Positions 46,529 through 55,684 are shown, counted from the first letter of the stretch. The stretch: DNA of 64,000 nt from Chryseobacterium gleum (GCA_945862165.1 CAMAXI010000001.1:186001-250000); one strand, 5' to 3'. The notes: a model not told the origin generated them from the letters alone. Numbers and translations: made by a program.

Positions 46529-47080
46529 ATGTTAATCGCTCAACAAAAACTAAAAGAAAATATTGCTGAATACATACTGTACATGTATCAGATTGAGGAT
46601 GTTATCCGCGCTTACAATTTTGATTTGGAGCGCATCATGGATGAATATGTCCGTCAACAATTGCCAGACACTTCGTTTCATGCGACCTACAGACAGTGGT
46701 ATAAGGACCTAATTGCGCAAATGCATTCGCAAAAAATTGAGAAAAAAGGCCATTTGTACTTGATTCAAGAGGTAATGATTGAACTTTCCTACTTGCACAA
46801 TACCTTGTTGAATATGGCAAACGATGTGAAGTACAAAGAATTATATGAACGTGCGATCGATGCCATTGAAGACTTCAAACAAAAATCCAATTTAAAAGAC
46901 AAAAACCACATCGAATTGGTGTTTCACGCGATGTACATGAAGTTGTTATTGCGTTTACAAAAGAAACAAATCCATACCGAATCCGAAGAAGCCTTTGATT
47001 CCATGCGAATTTTGATTGCCTATTTGTGTCGCGCGTACCACCAAATGAAAAACGGGGAGTTGAATTTTTTTAATAATTAA
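46529..47080 (+). CDS. DUF4924 family protein
   Basis: 183 aa, helical, cytoplasmic. MLIAQQKLKENIAEYILYMYQIEDVIRAYNFD at the start is the typical DUF4924 opening, with the later helical YLIQEVMIELSYLHNTL and FHAMYMKLLLRLQKK segments. Found across Bacteroidota, with no known function. It is separated from the OmpH-like gene by the AAAGAC tract. Confidence 0.85.
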   Translation: MLIAQQKLKENIAEYILYMYQIEDVIRAYNFDLERIMDEYVRQQLPDTSFHATYRQWYKDLIAQMHSQKIEKKGHLYLIQEVMIELSYLHNTLLNMANDVKYKELYERAIDAIEDFKQKSNLKDKNHIELVFHAMYMKLLLRLQKKQIHTESEEAFDSMRILIAYLCRAYHQMKNGELNFFNN

Positions 47081-47165
47081 CGGTTAGGAAATAGTTATTA
47101 GGGAATCGCTGTTAGTAGTTATTTTTTAAAGCCAGCTTAACTCATAAACACAAAAGTCAAAAATT

Positions 47166-47214
47166 GCACTTTTTTTAGTGCAAAAAATCAATAAATCTGC
47201 ACTTTTTGTAGTGC
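47166..47214. promoter_or_regulatory. Two GCACT...AGTGC dyads upstream of the AlkB-like gene
   Basis: GCACTTTTTTTAGTGC (47166-47181) and GCACTTTTTGTAGTGC (47199-47214) are near-identical 16-bp dyads spaced 33 bp apart (three helical turns), with no coding sequence. They are about 160-200 bp upstream of the AlkB-like gene. A repressor operator pair is plausible. Confidence 0.45.
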
Positions 47215-47369
47215 GTTATAGTATATTACTTGGATATCAGAACGTTATTACGCTATGGACTTTTGGATTTAATTATTAACAAGGAGTGAAGTCGAAATGG
47301 ACTCAGCTTGACACAGTATCATAGTGCTTAAATTCACGATTTTAGAACAAACACGAATAGTAGATTGTA

Positions 47370-47975
47370 ATGAAATTATCCTTTTTTCAAGAAAACAAAT
47401 CTAATATCCTTCCTTACGATGGATACACTTCATACATCCCAAATTTCATCAAGAACACCAATTCATCTTTCCTCCATCAATTACTAAACGAGGTAGCTTG
47501 GAAACACGACGAACTCACTTTGTATGGTAAAAAGATCATCACCAAACGTCAAGTTGCTTTTGAAGGAGACGAACATATCGCTTATACGTATTCGAAACAA
47601 GAGAAAATTGCAAGTCCTTGGTCGAATATAGTATTGGAACTCAAACAGAAATTAGAAAAGGAATTAAATACCCAATTCAATGGGTGTTTGTTGAACCTAT
47701 ATGCTACTGGAGAAATTGGAATGGCTTGGCACAGCGACAATGAACTGGAATTGGATGCAGAAGGTATCATTGCTTCCCTTAGTTTTGGTGTAACACGAAC
47801 TTTTCAACTCAAACACAAACAAAGCGGAGAAAAAATCGATATTCAATTAGAAAATGGCTCTTTAGTCGTAATGGATATGCATTCCCAAAAACATTGGATG
47901 CACCAACTAAAAAAAGAGACAAAAATTAAAGAATCCCGCGTTAATTTGACGTTTCGGCAATTTAAAGCTTCTTAA
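47370..47975 (+). CDS. AlkB-like 2-oxoglutarate/Fe(II) dioxygenase
   Basis: 201 aa. Iron ligands HSD (H121, D123) and a distal His around 178 (KHWMHQL). The 2-oxoglutarate motif RVNLTFR (R190, R196) is the classic AlkB signature. It probably demethylates alkylated bases in nucleic acids. It is not linked to other repair genes; the spacer upstream has the GCACT dyads. Confidence 0.9.
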   Translation: MKLSFFQENKSNILPYDGYTSYIPNFIKNTNSSFLHQLLNEVAWKHDELTLYGKKIITKRQVAFEGDEHIAYTYSKQEKIASPWSNIVLELKQKLEKELNTQFNGCLLNLYATGEIGMAWHSDNELELDAEGIIASLSFGVTRTFQLKHKQSGEKIDIQLENGSLVVMDMHSQKHWMHQLKKETKIKESRVNLTFRQFKAS

Positions 47976-48033
47976 TATCCTAAAGTTGCCATGGAGATCA
48001 CATTAATACCATTATTTACAAATAGATATTAAT

Positions 48034-48120
48034 TTCATTTTACACTTTTAGAAGTATTTACTTTACAATTTTAGAGCTTTTCATTTTACATTTTTTGAGT
48101 ATTTTACTTTACATTTTTTA
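48034..48120. repeat. Degenerate tandem repeat (about 23 bp, four copies)
   Basis: Four units in the pattern CATTTTAC-A-TTTT-GA/AG-TAT recur: CATTTTACACTTTTAGAAG, ACTTTACAATTTTAGAGC, CATTTTACATTTTTTGAG, ACTTTACATTTTTTAAAAC. AT-rich, in the gap between the AlkB-like and pirin genes. It is followed near 48200 by the ATAATTCATAATT-type words also seen at 40160-40187. Confidence 0.6.
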
Positions 48121-48244
48121 AAACAAACAGTTTTTTCATCACAAAAAATGGTTATAAAATAAGTTGTTTTCATTTTATGTATTACAATAATTCATTAATT
48201 TCATCCTAATTATAATCCATAACTTATAATTCATAATTTCAAAC

Positions 48245-49363
48245 ATGTTGCGTCGTAATTTTCTTTCTCGTCTTGGATTAGGGTTTGCCGCGTTAGGACT
48301 CCCATCCATTTCATTTAGTCAAAATAAACAAACAGAAACTATTCCACCAATGAATCCAATAAAATCTATAAAAGCCCTCGGTTTCCAATGGGAAACTGCT
48401 GATCCATTTTTATTCTGTGTTCACCACGAGGATTTCTTTCCGAAAGGCAATGACCAAATGGGACCAACCACTTCGATGGAAGGACGACACATGGGAAGTG
48501 ATTTTATCATCAAAGATGGGTTCCGTATGTACCATGGACAGACCGTTCCTGGATTTCCGGGTCACCCACACCGCGGATTTGAAACCATTACAGTAGTGCG
48601 TAAAGGCTTGGTGGATCATGCTGATTCTATGGGTGCAGCTGGTCGCTATGGTGATGGCGATGTACAATGGATGACTGCAGGTAAAGGGGTGCAACATTCC
48701 GAAATGTTTCCTCTGCTACATAAAGACAAAGAAAATCCGATGGAATTGTTTCAAATTTGGTTGAACCTCCCTAAAAAGAACAAAATGGTGGAACCTCATT
48801 TCAAAATGTTATGGAGCGATACCATCCCCACCCTAAAACATACGGATAACAACTCTAAATCGACATTAGTTGAGATTATAGCAGGTTCTACCGGTACAAT
48901 AAAAGCATCCACTCCACCACCAAATTCTTGGGCTGCAGATCCAGCGAACGAAGTGGCTGTATGGAATATCAAAATCCAAGCTGGAGGTTCATGGACCATC
49001 CCTAAAGCATCCGAAGGAATCAATCGTACACTTTATTTTTATGAAGGAGATACACTAACCGTAGCAGGAACGCTCGTGAATCGCTATAATGCAGTAGAAG
49101 TTGATCCAACTGTAGAACTTACATTACTAGCTGGAAACCTCGAAGCAAGCATCCTTGTTTTGCAAGGTCGACCAATCAACGAACCAGTCATTCAATATGG
49201 ACCTTTCGTAATGAACACCAAGGAAGAAATTCAGCAAGCGTTCAATGATTACCACGAAACACAATTTGGCGGCTGGCCTTGGAAACGTTTGGATCAGGTA
49301 CACGATCGAGAAAAAGGAAGATTTGCGTTACATGCAGATGGAAGGGAAGAGAAACGAAGTTAG
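48245..49363 (+). CDS. Pirin-family protein with Tat-type signal
   Basis: 372 aa with cupin domains. Metal ligands are H107, H109, H151 and E153 (GFPGHPHRGFETITVV, GKGVQHSEMF). The N terminus LRRNFLSRLGLGFAALGLPS has a twin-arginine motif and a short hydrophobic core, suggesting export by Tat in folded form with its metal. Pirins are usually cytoplasmic or nuclear, so the signal is unusual; some act as quercetin dioxygenases. The C-terminal third (about 270-370) is a second cupin half. Confidence 0.85.
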   Translation: MLRRNFLSRLGLGFAALGLPSISFSQNKQTETIPPMNPIKSIKALGFQWETADPFLFCVHHEDFFPKGNDQMGPTTSMEGRHMGSDFIIKDGFRMYHGQTVPGFPGHPHRGFETITVVRKGLVDHADSMGAAGRYGDGDVQWMTAGKGVQHSEMFPLLHKDKENPMELFQIWLNLPKKNKMVEPHFKMLWSDTIPTLKHTDNNSKSTLVEIIAGSTGTIKASTPPPNSWAADPANEVAVWNIKIQAGGSWTIPKASEGINRTLYFYEGDTLTVAGTLVNRYNAVEVDPTVELTLLAGNLEASILVLQGRPINEPVIQYGPFVMNTKEEIQQAFNDYHETQFGGWPWKRLDQVHDREKGRFALHADGREEKRS

Positions 49364-49370
49364 GAGTGAC

Positions 49371-49430
49371 GGCCCTTCCTTTCGGCAAGCTCAAGGTAAA
49401 CTTCACCTCTGGGACCGTGACGAAGAAAAG
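49371..49430. repeat. CTTTCGGCAAGCTCAAGG variant of the CTTCGACAAGCTCAGG dispersed motif
   Basis: CCTTTCGGCAAGCTCAAGG is a variant of the motif at 501-518. It lies just after the pirin stop. A plus-strand frame across it reads FRQAQGKLHLWD, the usual translated form of this repeat, so it is not a gene. Confidence 0.5.
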
Positions 49431-49548
49431 GGTGACTTAGTGAGGAGGGTTTTTGGTATATTATTTAATGATAATGAACAAAAACACTTTAAACCATTTA
49501 ATCACAGTAAACAATTTTAAATGATATTATCTATTATTAATAAATAAT

Positions 49549-50304
49549 TCACTTATCCTTTGAATTAATATCCATCAAAATTTTACCTTCTGGCTTGTCA
49601 TACACCGTCAAGTTTGAATACACTCCTTTTTCAATCATTGAAATCAGGCATTTATCGACTTTCACAGGACAAAAATTCTCGAAAGAAATCATTTCCAATT
49701 CTTTGTAAATACACAAGTTCTTGGGTAATTCTTTGAATGAACAAGAATAACTAAACTCATTAATTTTCGGCATGTTTAGAATTGGAAATACAGTCAATAG
49801 TGGAGCATCCAAATCTATCAAGCGTAATGCAGAATAAGTCGTTTCCGATTTCCAACTTATTAAATGAGAAGCATTTATTTCTAAATTTTCTAAGTGAGAC
49901 AATAGAGATTTAGAGATGTCTAATGATTTTAATTCCGTAGCATGTATTTGTAAAAACTCAACGCTTTGGATAACTGGCAAATTCAATGTTGTTCCAGTAT
50001 AATTTTCAATCACTAAAAAAAACAAGGAATCAAACTTCACATGTCCAAATACATCCAGAACTTCTTGTGAAGAAGCCGTCAGTTTAACCTCGCGTAATTG
50101 TGGATTATTCTTCAAAGAAATTTCAATATTTTTAACCGAATTTCCTGCATCAATGATCAAAGCGTGTAAGGAATCATTTCTCGGAATCACCTCATCGTCG
50201 TCCATCACCTCAAACTCAAAATCTTCGTTGTATGGGGTTAGGTTTTCTTGGGAGAAGAAGGCGTGGGAGATAAGTAAAGAAATAAAAACTACAACTATTT
50301 TCAT
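49549..50304 (-). CDS. Secreted protein with degenerate leucine-rich-repeat character
   Basis: 251 aa with a signal peptide (MKIVVVFISLLISHAFFSQ). Regular hydrophobic spacing (LREVKLTASS, LEFLQIHATELKSLDIS, LENLEINASHL, LRLIDLDAPLL) suggests LRR-like solenoid turns of about 20-22 residues. No family firm. It is 14 nt downstream of the sulfurtransferase gene on the same strand. Confidence 0.65.
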   Translation of the reverse strand: MKIVVVFISLLISHAFFSQENLTPYNEDFEFEVMDDDEVIPRNDSLHALIIDAGNSVKNIEISLKNNPQLREVKLTASSQEVLDVFGHVKFDSLFFLVIENYTGTTLNLPVIQSVEFLQIHATELKSLDISKSLLSHLENLEINASHLISWKSETTYSALRLIDLDAPLLTVFPILNMPKINEFSYSCSFKELPKNLCIYKELEMISFENFCPVKVDKCLISMIEKGVYSNLTVYDKPEGKILMDINSKDK

Positions 50305-50318
50305 ATAATTACATTATT

Positions 50319-51164
50319 TTAAAATTCATTCACTATCTCCTCACCACTTCGCGACCATTCACTCCATGAACCAACATATAAACTAGGTATTTCGTATCCA
50401 GCATAAGTCATCGCTAATAAGGTCTGACATGCTGTAACACCTGAACCACAATGTACAATCACTTTCTCTTGTGCATATGTATCAAAGATTGTTTCATACT
50501 TTTTCCTTAACTGTTCTCTAGTTAAAAAGCATCCATGTTCATCTAGATTACCGATGAATGGTATATTAATCGCATTCGGAATATGTCCAGCGACTAAATC
50601 CAAATTTTCAAATTCTCCTAAATAACGCCCAGATTCTCGAACATCAATTATTGCAAAAGATTTATCCATCGAATATTGTTTGACTTCTAGTAAATTCGAA
50701 ATTGGTAATAGCCACTTTTCAATTATATAAACACCTACCCTTTTTACAGTATTTAAGCTATTATTAGATGGATAATTTTGTTTTAAAGCATTATTAAACC
50801 CACCATTTAACACTTGAACTTTTGGATGACCAATAGCTGTTAACATCCACCAAAATCTTGCTGCAGCATTCGATGAATTGGTTTGATCGTAAATAATTAC
50901 ATGACTTTTCTCTGAAATCCCCAACGAAGAAAGTGTATCCTCAAATAAAGAAAAAGAAGGTAATGGATGTCTACCACCTTTTGATAAATCGTCATGAACT
51001 TCTGCTAATTGTGAATTCAAATCAACAAACAATGCATTTTCCAAATGAAGTTTATCGAAATTACTTCTAGCATTAACTCCATTACTCGCATCAATAATAA
51101 CTATATCCGAATTATTTCTAATCTTTAGTAATTCAGCAACTTCTATTAATGGGGAACTATTCAT
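50319..51164 (-). CDS. 3-mercaptopyruvate/thiosulfate sulfurtransferase (two rhodanese domains)
   Basis: 281 aa with two rhodanese domains; only the C-terminal one is catalytic, with Cys239 in VHCGSGVTACQT. The CGSGVT loop is the pattern for mercaptopyruvate sulfurtransferase rather than thiosulfate sulfurtransferase. Transfers sulfur from 3-mercaptopyruvate. No signal peptide, so cytoplasmic. Confidence 0.87.
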   Translation of the reverse strand: MNSSPLIEVAELLKIRNNSDIVIIDASNGVNARSNFDKLHLENALFVDLNSQLAEVHDDLSKGGRHPLPSFSLFEDTLSSLGISEKSHVIIYDQTNSSNAAARFWWMLTAIGHPKVQVLNGGFNNALKQNYPSNNSLNTVKRVGVYIIEKWLLPISNLLEVKQYSMDKSFAIIDVRESGRYLGEFENLDLVAGHIPNAINIPFIGNLDEHGCFLTREQLRKKYETIFDTYAQEKVIVHCGSGVTACQTLLAMTYAGYEIPSLYVGSWSEWSRSGEEIVNEF

Positions 51165-51246
51165 TTTAAAATCATTATTACATTTTCACATTGAAAAATT
51201 GAACCATTAATTCATTTTCAAATCAACTAATTTTCAAATTTTCAAA

Positions 51247-52341
51247 TTAGTTACCCTCATTATTTTCATTCAACTCAATTAATTCCAACCATTTCTTTTG
51301 TAACACCTCTTTTTTCGGTAATTTTAATTGGTAATCAGCAATCATAGCAGGATTCATACTTCTGCTAAGCGCATATTCAACCACTAAATCATCTTTGCCT
51401 TTACAAAGCAAAATACCAATACTTGGATTTTCATTCGGCTTTTTCACATCACGATCCAAGGCCTCCAAATAAAAATTGATTTGCGCTAAACTTTGTGGTG
51501 TAAATAGTTCTGTTTTCAATTCAACTGCAACTAAACATTGTAAATCTCGGTGATAAAATAATAAATCAATATAGAAATCTTGCATTCCAACGGAGAGTTT
51601 AAATTCTTCACCTACAAATAAAAAATCATTTCCGAGTTCTTTCATAAAAGAACTCAAATTTTTGATTAATGTTTTTCGTAGGGTTTGCTCTGAATGTAAA
51701 TCAGGAATATTTAAAAATTCAAAAATATAACTATCTCTAAATACGTTTGTAATATCTTGTGGGATGTGTTTTTGAAGTTGTTCTACTTGTTGATTTCCAA
51801 GCATCGTACGTTCAAAGGTTGCTGCTTTTATTTGTCTTCTCAAATCACGTACACTCCACCTTTCTTTTCGAGCCATAAGTATGTAATACAGTTTTTCTTC
51901 GGCTGTTTTACACGCTACTAATATCTCTAAATGATGCGTCCAAGTAATTTGTGTCATCACTGACGACACAAATATATCTACTTTATTATCAACACCTTCT
52001 AATTGTGTCATCACTGTCGACACAATTGACTTTTCAAGTAATTTTAATTGCGGTGAAACAGATTTTAGAAAATCATTACTCGAATACGTTTCATAAAACT
52101 GAACCATTCTATAAATACCTCTTTTTGTAAACCCTTTCAAAGTAGGTTCTTGTATTATCAAAAAGTCAGCTAATTGAGCAACTACTCCATCCCCCCATGA
52201 AGATGACTTTAATTTGGCACTAACATATTCTCCAACACTCCAATTTAAAAGTATCGACTCCTTATTTACCGCTTGATACGCTTTATTTCTTGCCTGAAAA
52301 ATCAGGCTTTTAATTTCCAAAAATTGGTTTTCTAGGTTCAT
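51247..52341 (-). CDS. DUF1016 (YhcG-like) PDDEXK nuclease family protein
   Basis: 364 aa. N-terminal DUF1016 helical domain and a C-terminal PDDEXK-type nuclease domain (about 250-345; FYIDLLFYHRDLQCLVAVELKTE, where D, E and K form the catalytic set). Two 27-bp dyad copies (51947-51973, 52001-52027) lie in the coding sequence and encode the duplicated VSTVMTQ / VSSVMTQ segment. It begins 8 nt after the GlcD-like gene on the same strand. Members are linked to DNA recombination or defence; function here not proven. Confidence 0.82.
   Translation of the reverse strand: MNLENQFLEIKSLIFQARNKAYQAVNKESILLNWSVGEYVSAKLKSSSWGDGVVAQLADFLIIQEPTLKGFTKRGIYRMVQFYETYSSNDFLKSVSPQLKLLEKSIVSTVMTQLEGVDNKVDIFVSSVMTQITWTHHLEILVACKTAEEKLYYILMARKERWSVRDLRRQIKAATFERTMLGNQQVEQLQKHIPQDITNVFRDSYIFEFLNIPDLHSEQTLRKTLIKNLSSFMKELGNDFLFVGEEFKLSVGMQDFYIDLLFYHRDLQCLVAVELKTELFTPQSLAQINFYLEALDRDVKKPNENPSIGILLCKGKDDLVVEYALSRSMNPAMIADYQLKLPKKEVLQKKWLELIELNENNEGN
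51947..52027. repeat. Two direct copies of a 27-bp hyphenated dyad inside the DUF1016 gene
   Basis: Each copy has 9-bp arms (ATTTGTGTC / GACACAAAT and AATTGTGTC / GACACAATT) around a 9-nt spacer ATCACTG(A/T)C. The copies are 54 bp (18 codons) apart, in frame, so the reading frame is kept. Confidence 0.85.
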
Positions 52342-52349
52342 AGGACAAA

Positions 52350-53747
52350 TTAAAATATCTTTCCAGGATTCAAAATCCCTTTCGGGTCAAATACCGTTTT
52401 GATTGAGCGCATTAAATTCAACTGAACCTCTGAAAACGCTAATGGCATGTATTGTTTTTGTACTAAACCAATTCCATGTTCTCCGGAGATGGTTCCTCCC
52501 AAAGCAAGGACTTCGATGAATAACTCTGAAATCGCTTTGGAAAGTTCATTGTCCCAGAAATCATCGGATAAATCGCCTTTGATAATGTTCACATGCAAAT
52601 TACCGTCCCCCGCGTGACCATAACAAACCGATTTGAATCCATAGTGATTTCCAATGCGTTTTACCGCCGATAATAATTTAGGTAATTCATAGCGTGGAAC
52701 AACCGTATCTTCTTCTTTATAAATCGAGTGCGACTTTACTGCTTCCCCTGCCTTTCTGCGTAGTTTCCACAATTGGTCTTTTTGTGCTTGACTCTCCGCG
52801 AATAATATTTCGTCCGTTTCAAATTTTTCTAATACCTGTGTAATCGCTTCACAAGACACCATCAAAGCATCCAAATCAAACCCGTCAACTTCAATCAATA
52901 AATGTGCTGCGTGATTGTCTTTCACTTCCACTACCGACTCCTTTTCGTATTGCATCGTCAATAAAAGTGCATCACGCTCCATAAATTCCAATCCACTTGG
53001 CGTGATTCCCGCTCTAAAAATTGCAGCGACTGCTTCACATGCTTTTTCTGCATCGTAAAATGGTACCAACATCAACAAATCTTCCGTTGGATGAGGTATC
53101 AAACGCAACACAATTTTCGTAATAATTCCTAACGTTCCTTCACTACCAACCAACAACTGTGTTAGGTTATACCCCGTTGCATTTTTCAATACATTCGCGC
53201 CTGTCCAAATGATATCTCCTGTCGGAAGCACCACTTCTAAATTCAACACGTAATCTTTGGTTACTCCGTATTTCACCGCTTTGGGTCCACCCGAATTTTC
53301 GGATACATTCCCACCAATAAAGCAACTTCCTTTACTCGCAGGATCAGGCGGATAAAACAAACCAACCTCACGCACCGCATCTTGTAAAACTTGCGTGATG
53401 ACTCCTGGTTCAACCGTTACTTGGTGATTTTTCTCGTCGATTTCGATGATTTTATTGAAACGTTCCATGGATAATGCTACTCCCCCTTTTATTGGCAAAG
53501 CACCACCGCTCAAGCCTGTACGTGCTCCAGATGGAGTCACAGGAATTGTATGTTCATGGCAATAAGCAACGATTTTCGCTACTTCTTCCGTTGTTTCAGG
53601 TCTCACCAACACCTCTGGCAAAAAAACCAAATCTTCGGTCTGATCGTGTCCGTATTCAGCTAACAACTCTGCTTTTGTTGTACATCTTTCCCCTACGATG
53701 GAAGTGAAAAATGCGATATCTTCTGTATTAATTTTGTTGTATTCCAT
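52350..53747 (-). CDS. FAD-linked oxidase, GlcD-like (glycolate/D-lactate dehydrogenase)
   Basis: 465 aa. FAD-binding 4 domain with PVTPSGARTGLSGGALPIKGG and YPPDPASKGSCFIGGNVSENSGGP motifs, and C-terminal FAD-oxidase domain ending SGEHGIGLVQKQYMP...NPGKIF. Oxidises a 2-hydroxy acid such as D-lactate or glycolate, passing electrons to a carrier. GlcE/GlcF partners are not adjacent, so a single-subunit form is possible. Confidence 0.9.
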   Translation of the reverse strand: MEYNKINTEDIAFFTSIVGERCTTKAELLAEYGHDQTEDLVFLPEVLVRPETTEEVAKIVAYCHEHTIPVTPSGARTGLSGGALPIKGGVALSMERFNKIIEIDEKNHQVTVEPGVITQVLQDAVREVGLFYPPDPASKGSCFIGGNVSENSGGPKAVKYGVTKDYVLNLEVVLPTGDIIWTGANVLKNATGYNLTQLLVGSEGTLGIITKIVLRLIPHPTEDLLMLVPFYDAEKACEAVAAIFRAGITPSGLEFMERDALLLTMQYEKESVVEVKDNHAAHLLIEVDGFDLDALMVSCEAITQVLEKFETDEILFAESQAQKDQLWKLRRKAGEAVKSHSIYKEEDTVVPRYELPKLLSAVKRIGNHYGFKSVCYGHAGDGNLHVNIIKGDLSDDFWDNELSKAISELFIEVLALGGTISGEHGIGLVQKQYMPLAFSEVQLNLMRSIKTVFDPKGILNPGKIF

Positions 53748-53765
53748 AATTTAACTATTTTTTTT

Positions 53766-53907
53766 ACCATTGAGAAATTAAGAAGTAAAGCGTTGGATTT
53801 AGTCGGCTTTGCCAATATTGAGGGAATTAAAATATTGCGTAAAACTTAATGCATCTTAATCCTATCTATTCACTTTCAACAACTCAACTTCTCAATTTCT
53901 TAATGGT
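53766..53907. repeat. Inverted repeat with 21-bp arms and downstream CGTCAC tract
   Basis: Arms at 53766-53786 and 53887-53907 match in inverted orientation at 19 of 21 bases (cores GAGAAATTAAGAAG and CTTCTCAATTTCTTAA). About 100 nt lie between. A CGTCACTCGTCAC tract (53907-53950) follows, just before the lipoprotein gene stop. No gene. Confidence 0.6.
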
Positions 53908-53944
53908 CAAACGTCTCTTCGTCACTCGTCACTTTCGTCACTCA

Positions 53945-54724
53945 TCACTCTCTTGTCATGTACTTCAAACTTCTCGGATCATAAAAAAAGCGATAAACTA
54001 AACCTCCTGCTTTTTCAATCTCTGGGTTGTAGGTATACACATCCGAGATGGCTGGTGAATAATTTTTAATCTTCCCGGTATAAATCAAAATGTCTTTAAA
54101 CATACTCATCGAACCTTTGTCGTAGGTAATGAAATTCGCTTCAGGATAAGCGGTTCCTACGTTATCGAATAACTTCCATTGGAACATGATTTGGATGTTT
54201 CCATTGTCGATGAGGTAATAATTTCTAAACGCAGAATTTCGGATGCGGTATTCGATGGTAATATCCTTATACACCTCCGACTGGATGTTCTCAAAAATGA
54301 CTTTCAACGGTGCTTTCGGACTAGAAGGAACCTTAATTGGATTAGAGAATTTCTTCAATTTCCCATCATAATAAATAAAGTAATTGTAGTTGCCGATGTA
54401 CCCCATTTCCGCGTTTTTGGTAGGATTTGCAGAACGACTCGCTTCCTCCAATGCAAAGTTGTAACGATTAACGGTGATAATAGCATCTTCTTCGTTGTCT
54501 GGATTTAAAAACGCTTTGTGTACCTCATAGGTATATTTCTCATTGCGCGGGATGGACAAGCGACCTTCTACTTCACGTACCACTTGTTGCTCAAACGGCA
54601 ACACCACTTCGTTTTCTTTCTTTTTAAAAAATTCATCCGTCACTTTTTCCTCTTCTTTTTGTTCCGAACACGAACTCAAAAACAAGGCAGTAACTCCAAA
54701 TATCAGGACAGACAATCGCTTCAT
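53945..54724 (-). CDS. Lipoprotein of unknown function
   Basis: 259 aa with a lipoprotein signal: MKRLSVLIFGVTALFLSSC with Cys19. The mature part is acidic, then beta-rich with several YxxYYD, NYYLIDNG and FITYDKGS segments. No family recognised. It is alone on the minus strand between the GlcD-like gene and the accessory region. Confidence 0.75.
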   Translation of the reverse strand: MKRLSVLIFGVTALFLSSCSEQKEEEKVTDEFFKKKENEVVLPFEQQVVREVEGRLSIPRNEKYTYEVHKAFLNPDNEEDAIITVNRYNFALEEASRSANPTKNAEMGYIGNYNYFIYYDGKLKKFSNPIKVPSSPKAPLKVIFENIQSEVYKDITIEYRIRNSAFRNYYLIDNGNIQIMFQWKLFDNVGTAYPEANFITYDKGSMSMFKDILIYTGKIKNYSPAISDVYTYNPEIEKAGGLVYRFFYDPRSLKYMTRE

Positions 54725-54824
54725 ACGTATGATTTTAAAACAAAGATAAGGATAAAAATAGGATGTAATTTCTTTGGAAGTATAGGAAAATAATTAATAA
54801 ATTTACGAATCAACAGTGATCAAA

Positions 54825-55590
54825 ATGGGAAATACAAAAAACAAGAATCAAACTACTTCAACAACAATAGTTCATTCAAATGAAATTAACAGTAAGTTAA
54901 ACGCTTATCTAACTTCAAAAAAAATTCTCACTATGAAAGAGTTAGATCAAAATAGATTAAGAGCTTACGAACCAATTTTTAAATAGATTTTAGTGTATTA
55001 TCCACTACATTTAAATTTTTCAAAAGTCTTAGACCAAAACGACCCCATCAATATAGAACTTTATAATGGTGTAGTTAAAATAGATCAATACAAGGTTAAA
55101 ATACGACTTAGATTAATTAATTTATTTGATAGAAATTCATTATTATGAAAGATTCGCATTTATTAAATTTTACCCTAAAATTTTAGAGAATTCAGAAAAT
55201 AAATATAAACAAGTTGGAATTGGATTAAAGATTGGAGAAATTAGAAGGTTAATTAGGACTTGTAGCAATTTAATTAAATCACTATTAATCCAAAATTCAA
55301 ATTATAACTTTGCCTTTTTTGGTCAAGTCTATGATAAGGATGATGTCAAAAAAAGATTAATCTCAAGAAGATTTGAATTATATAAAAAACAAGTTACCTC
55401 CGACTTTTATTCAGAAAAAATAAAACATTTAGAATTTGAAATGATGAATTTTTACACCGTTTCTTTAAAGACTGAAATTGAATTTAATGATGATATTACT
55501 TCATTTATTGAATATGTTAAATTTCATCAAGATAAATTCCAAGCGTTAATGACAAAAAATGCCTGGGAATCATTAATGAATACCAATTAA
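54825..55590 (+). pseudogene. Decayed ORF of unknown family (one stop, one frame change)
   Basis: A frame starting at ATG 54825 (MGNTKNKNQTTSTTIVHS) runs 53 codons to a TAG at 54984, then continues in the same frame for about 52 more codons to a TGA at 55146. A second, shifted frame from 55126 to 55590 carries the rest (FAFIKFYPKILENSENKYK). This looks like one gene with a nonsense mutation and a frameshift, though two overlapping small genes are possible. No family recognised. It lies directly upstream of the HigB remnant. Confidence 0.45.
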
Positions 55591-55618
55591 ACTGAAACAA
55601 ATCTCATAGGAATACGCG

Positions 55619-55684
55619 ATGGTTTGGATACGATTCATTGGTACACACAAAGAATATGATAAGATTAACGCATCAACTATTTAA
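55619..55684 (+). pseudogene. HigB-type toxin remnant (last 21 codons)
   Basis: MVWIRFIGTHKEYDKINAST then I and TAA, with stop codons just upstream in the same frame. RFIGTHKEYDKI matches the C-terminal end of the HigB-like mRNA interferase family (PF09907 type). All upstream catalytic parts are missing. It sits 2 nt before the HigA ATG, exactly where an intact HigB would end. Confidence 0.8.

Noticed and set aside
47166-47214. The GCACT pair and other spaced repeats as a CRISPR array
   Set aside because: Only two copies exist, the repeat is a short dyad, and there is no cas gene or spacer series in the window.
49245-49520. 91-codon plus-strand frame at the pirin 3' end
   Set aside because: It overlaps the pirin gene out of frame and continues through the dispersed CTTTCGGCAAGCTCAAGG motif, giving the typical FRQAQGKLHLWD readout of that repeat.
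54825-55590. Two separate intact small genes instead of one decayed gene
   Set aside because: Both frames lie collinearly with one stop and one shift between them and neither alone has a recognisable domain or RBS. The possibility is kept open at low weight.
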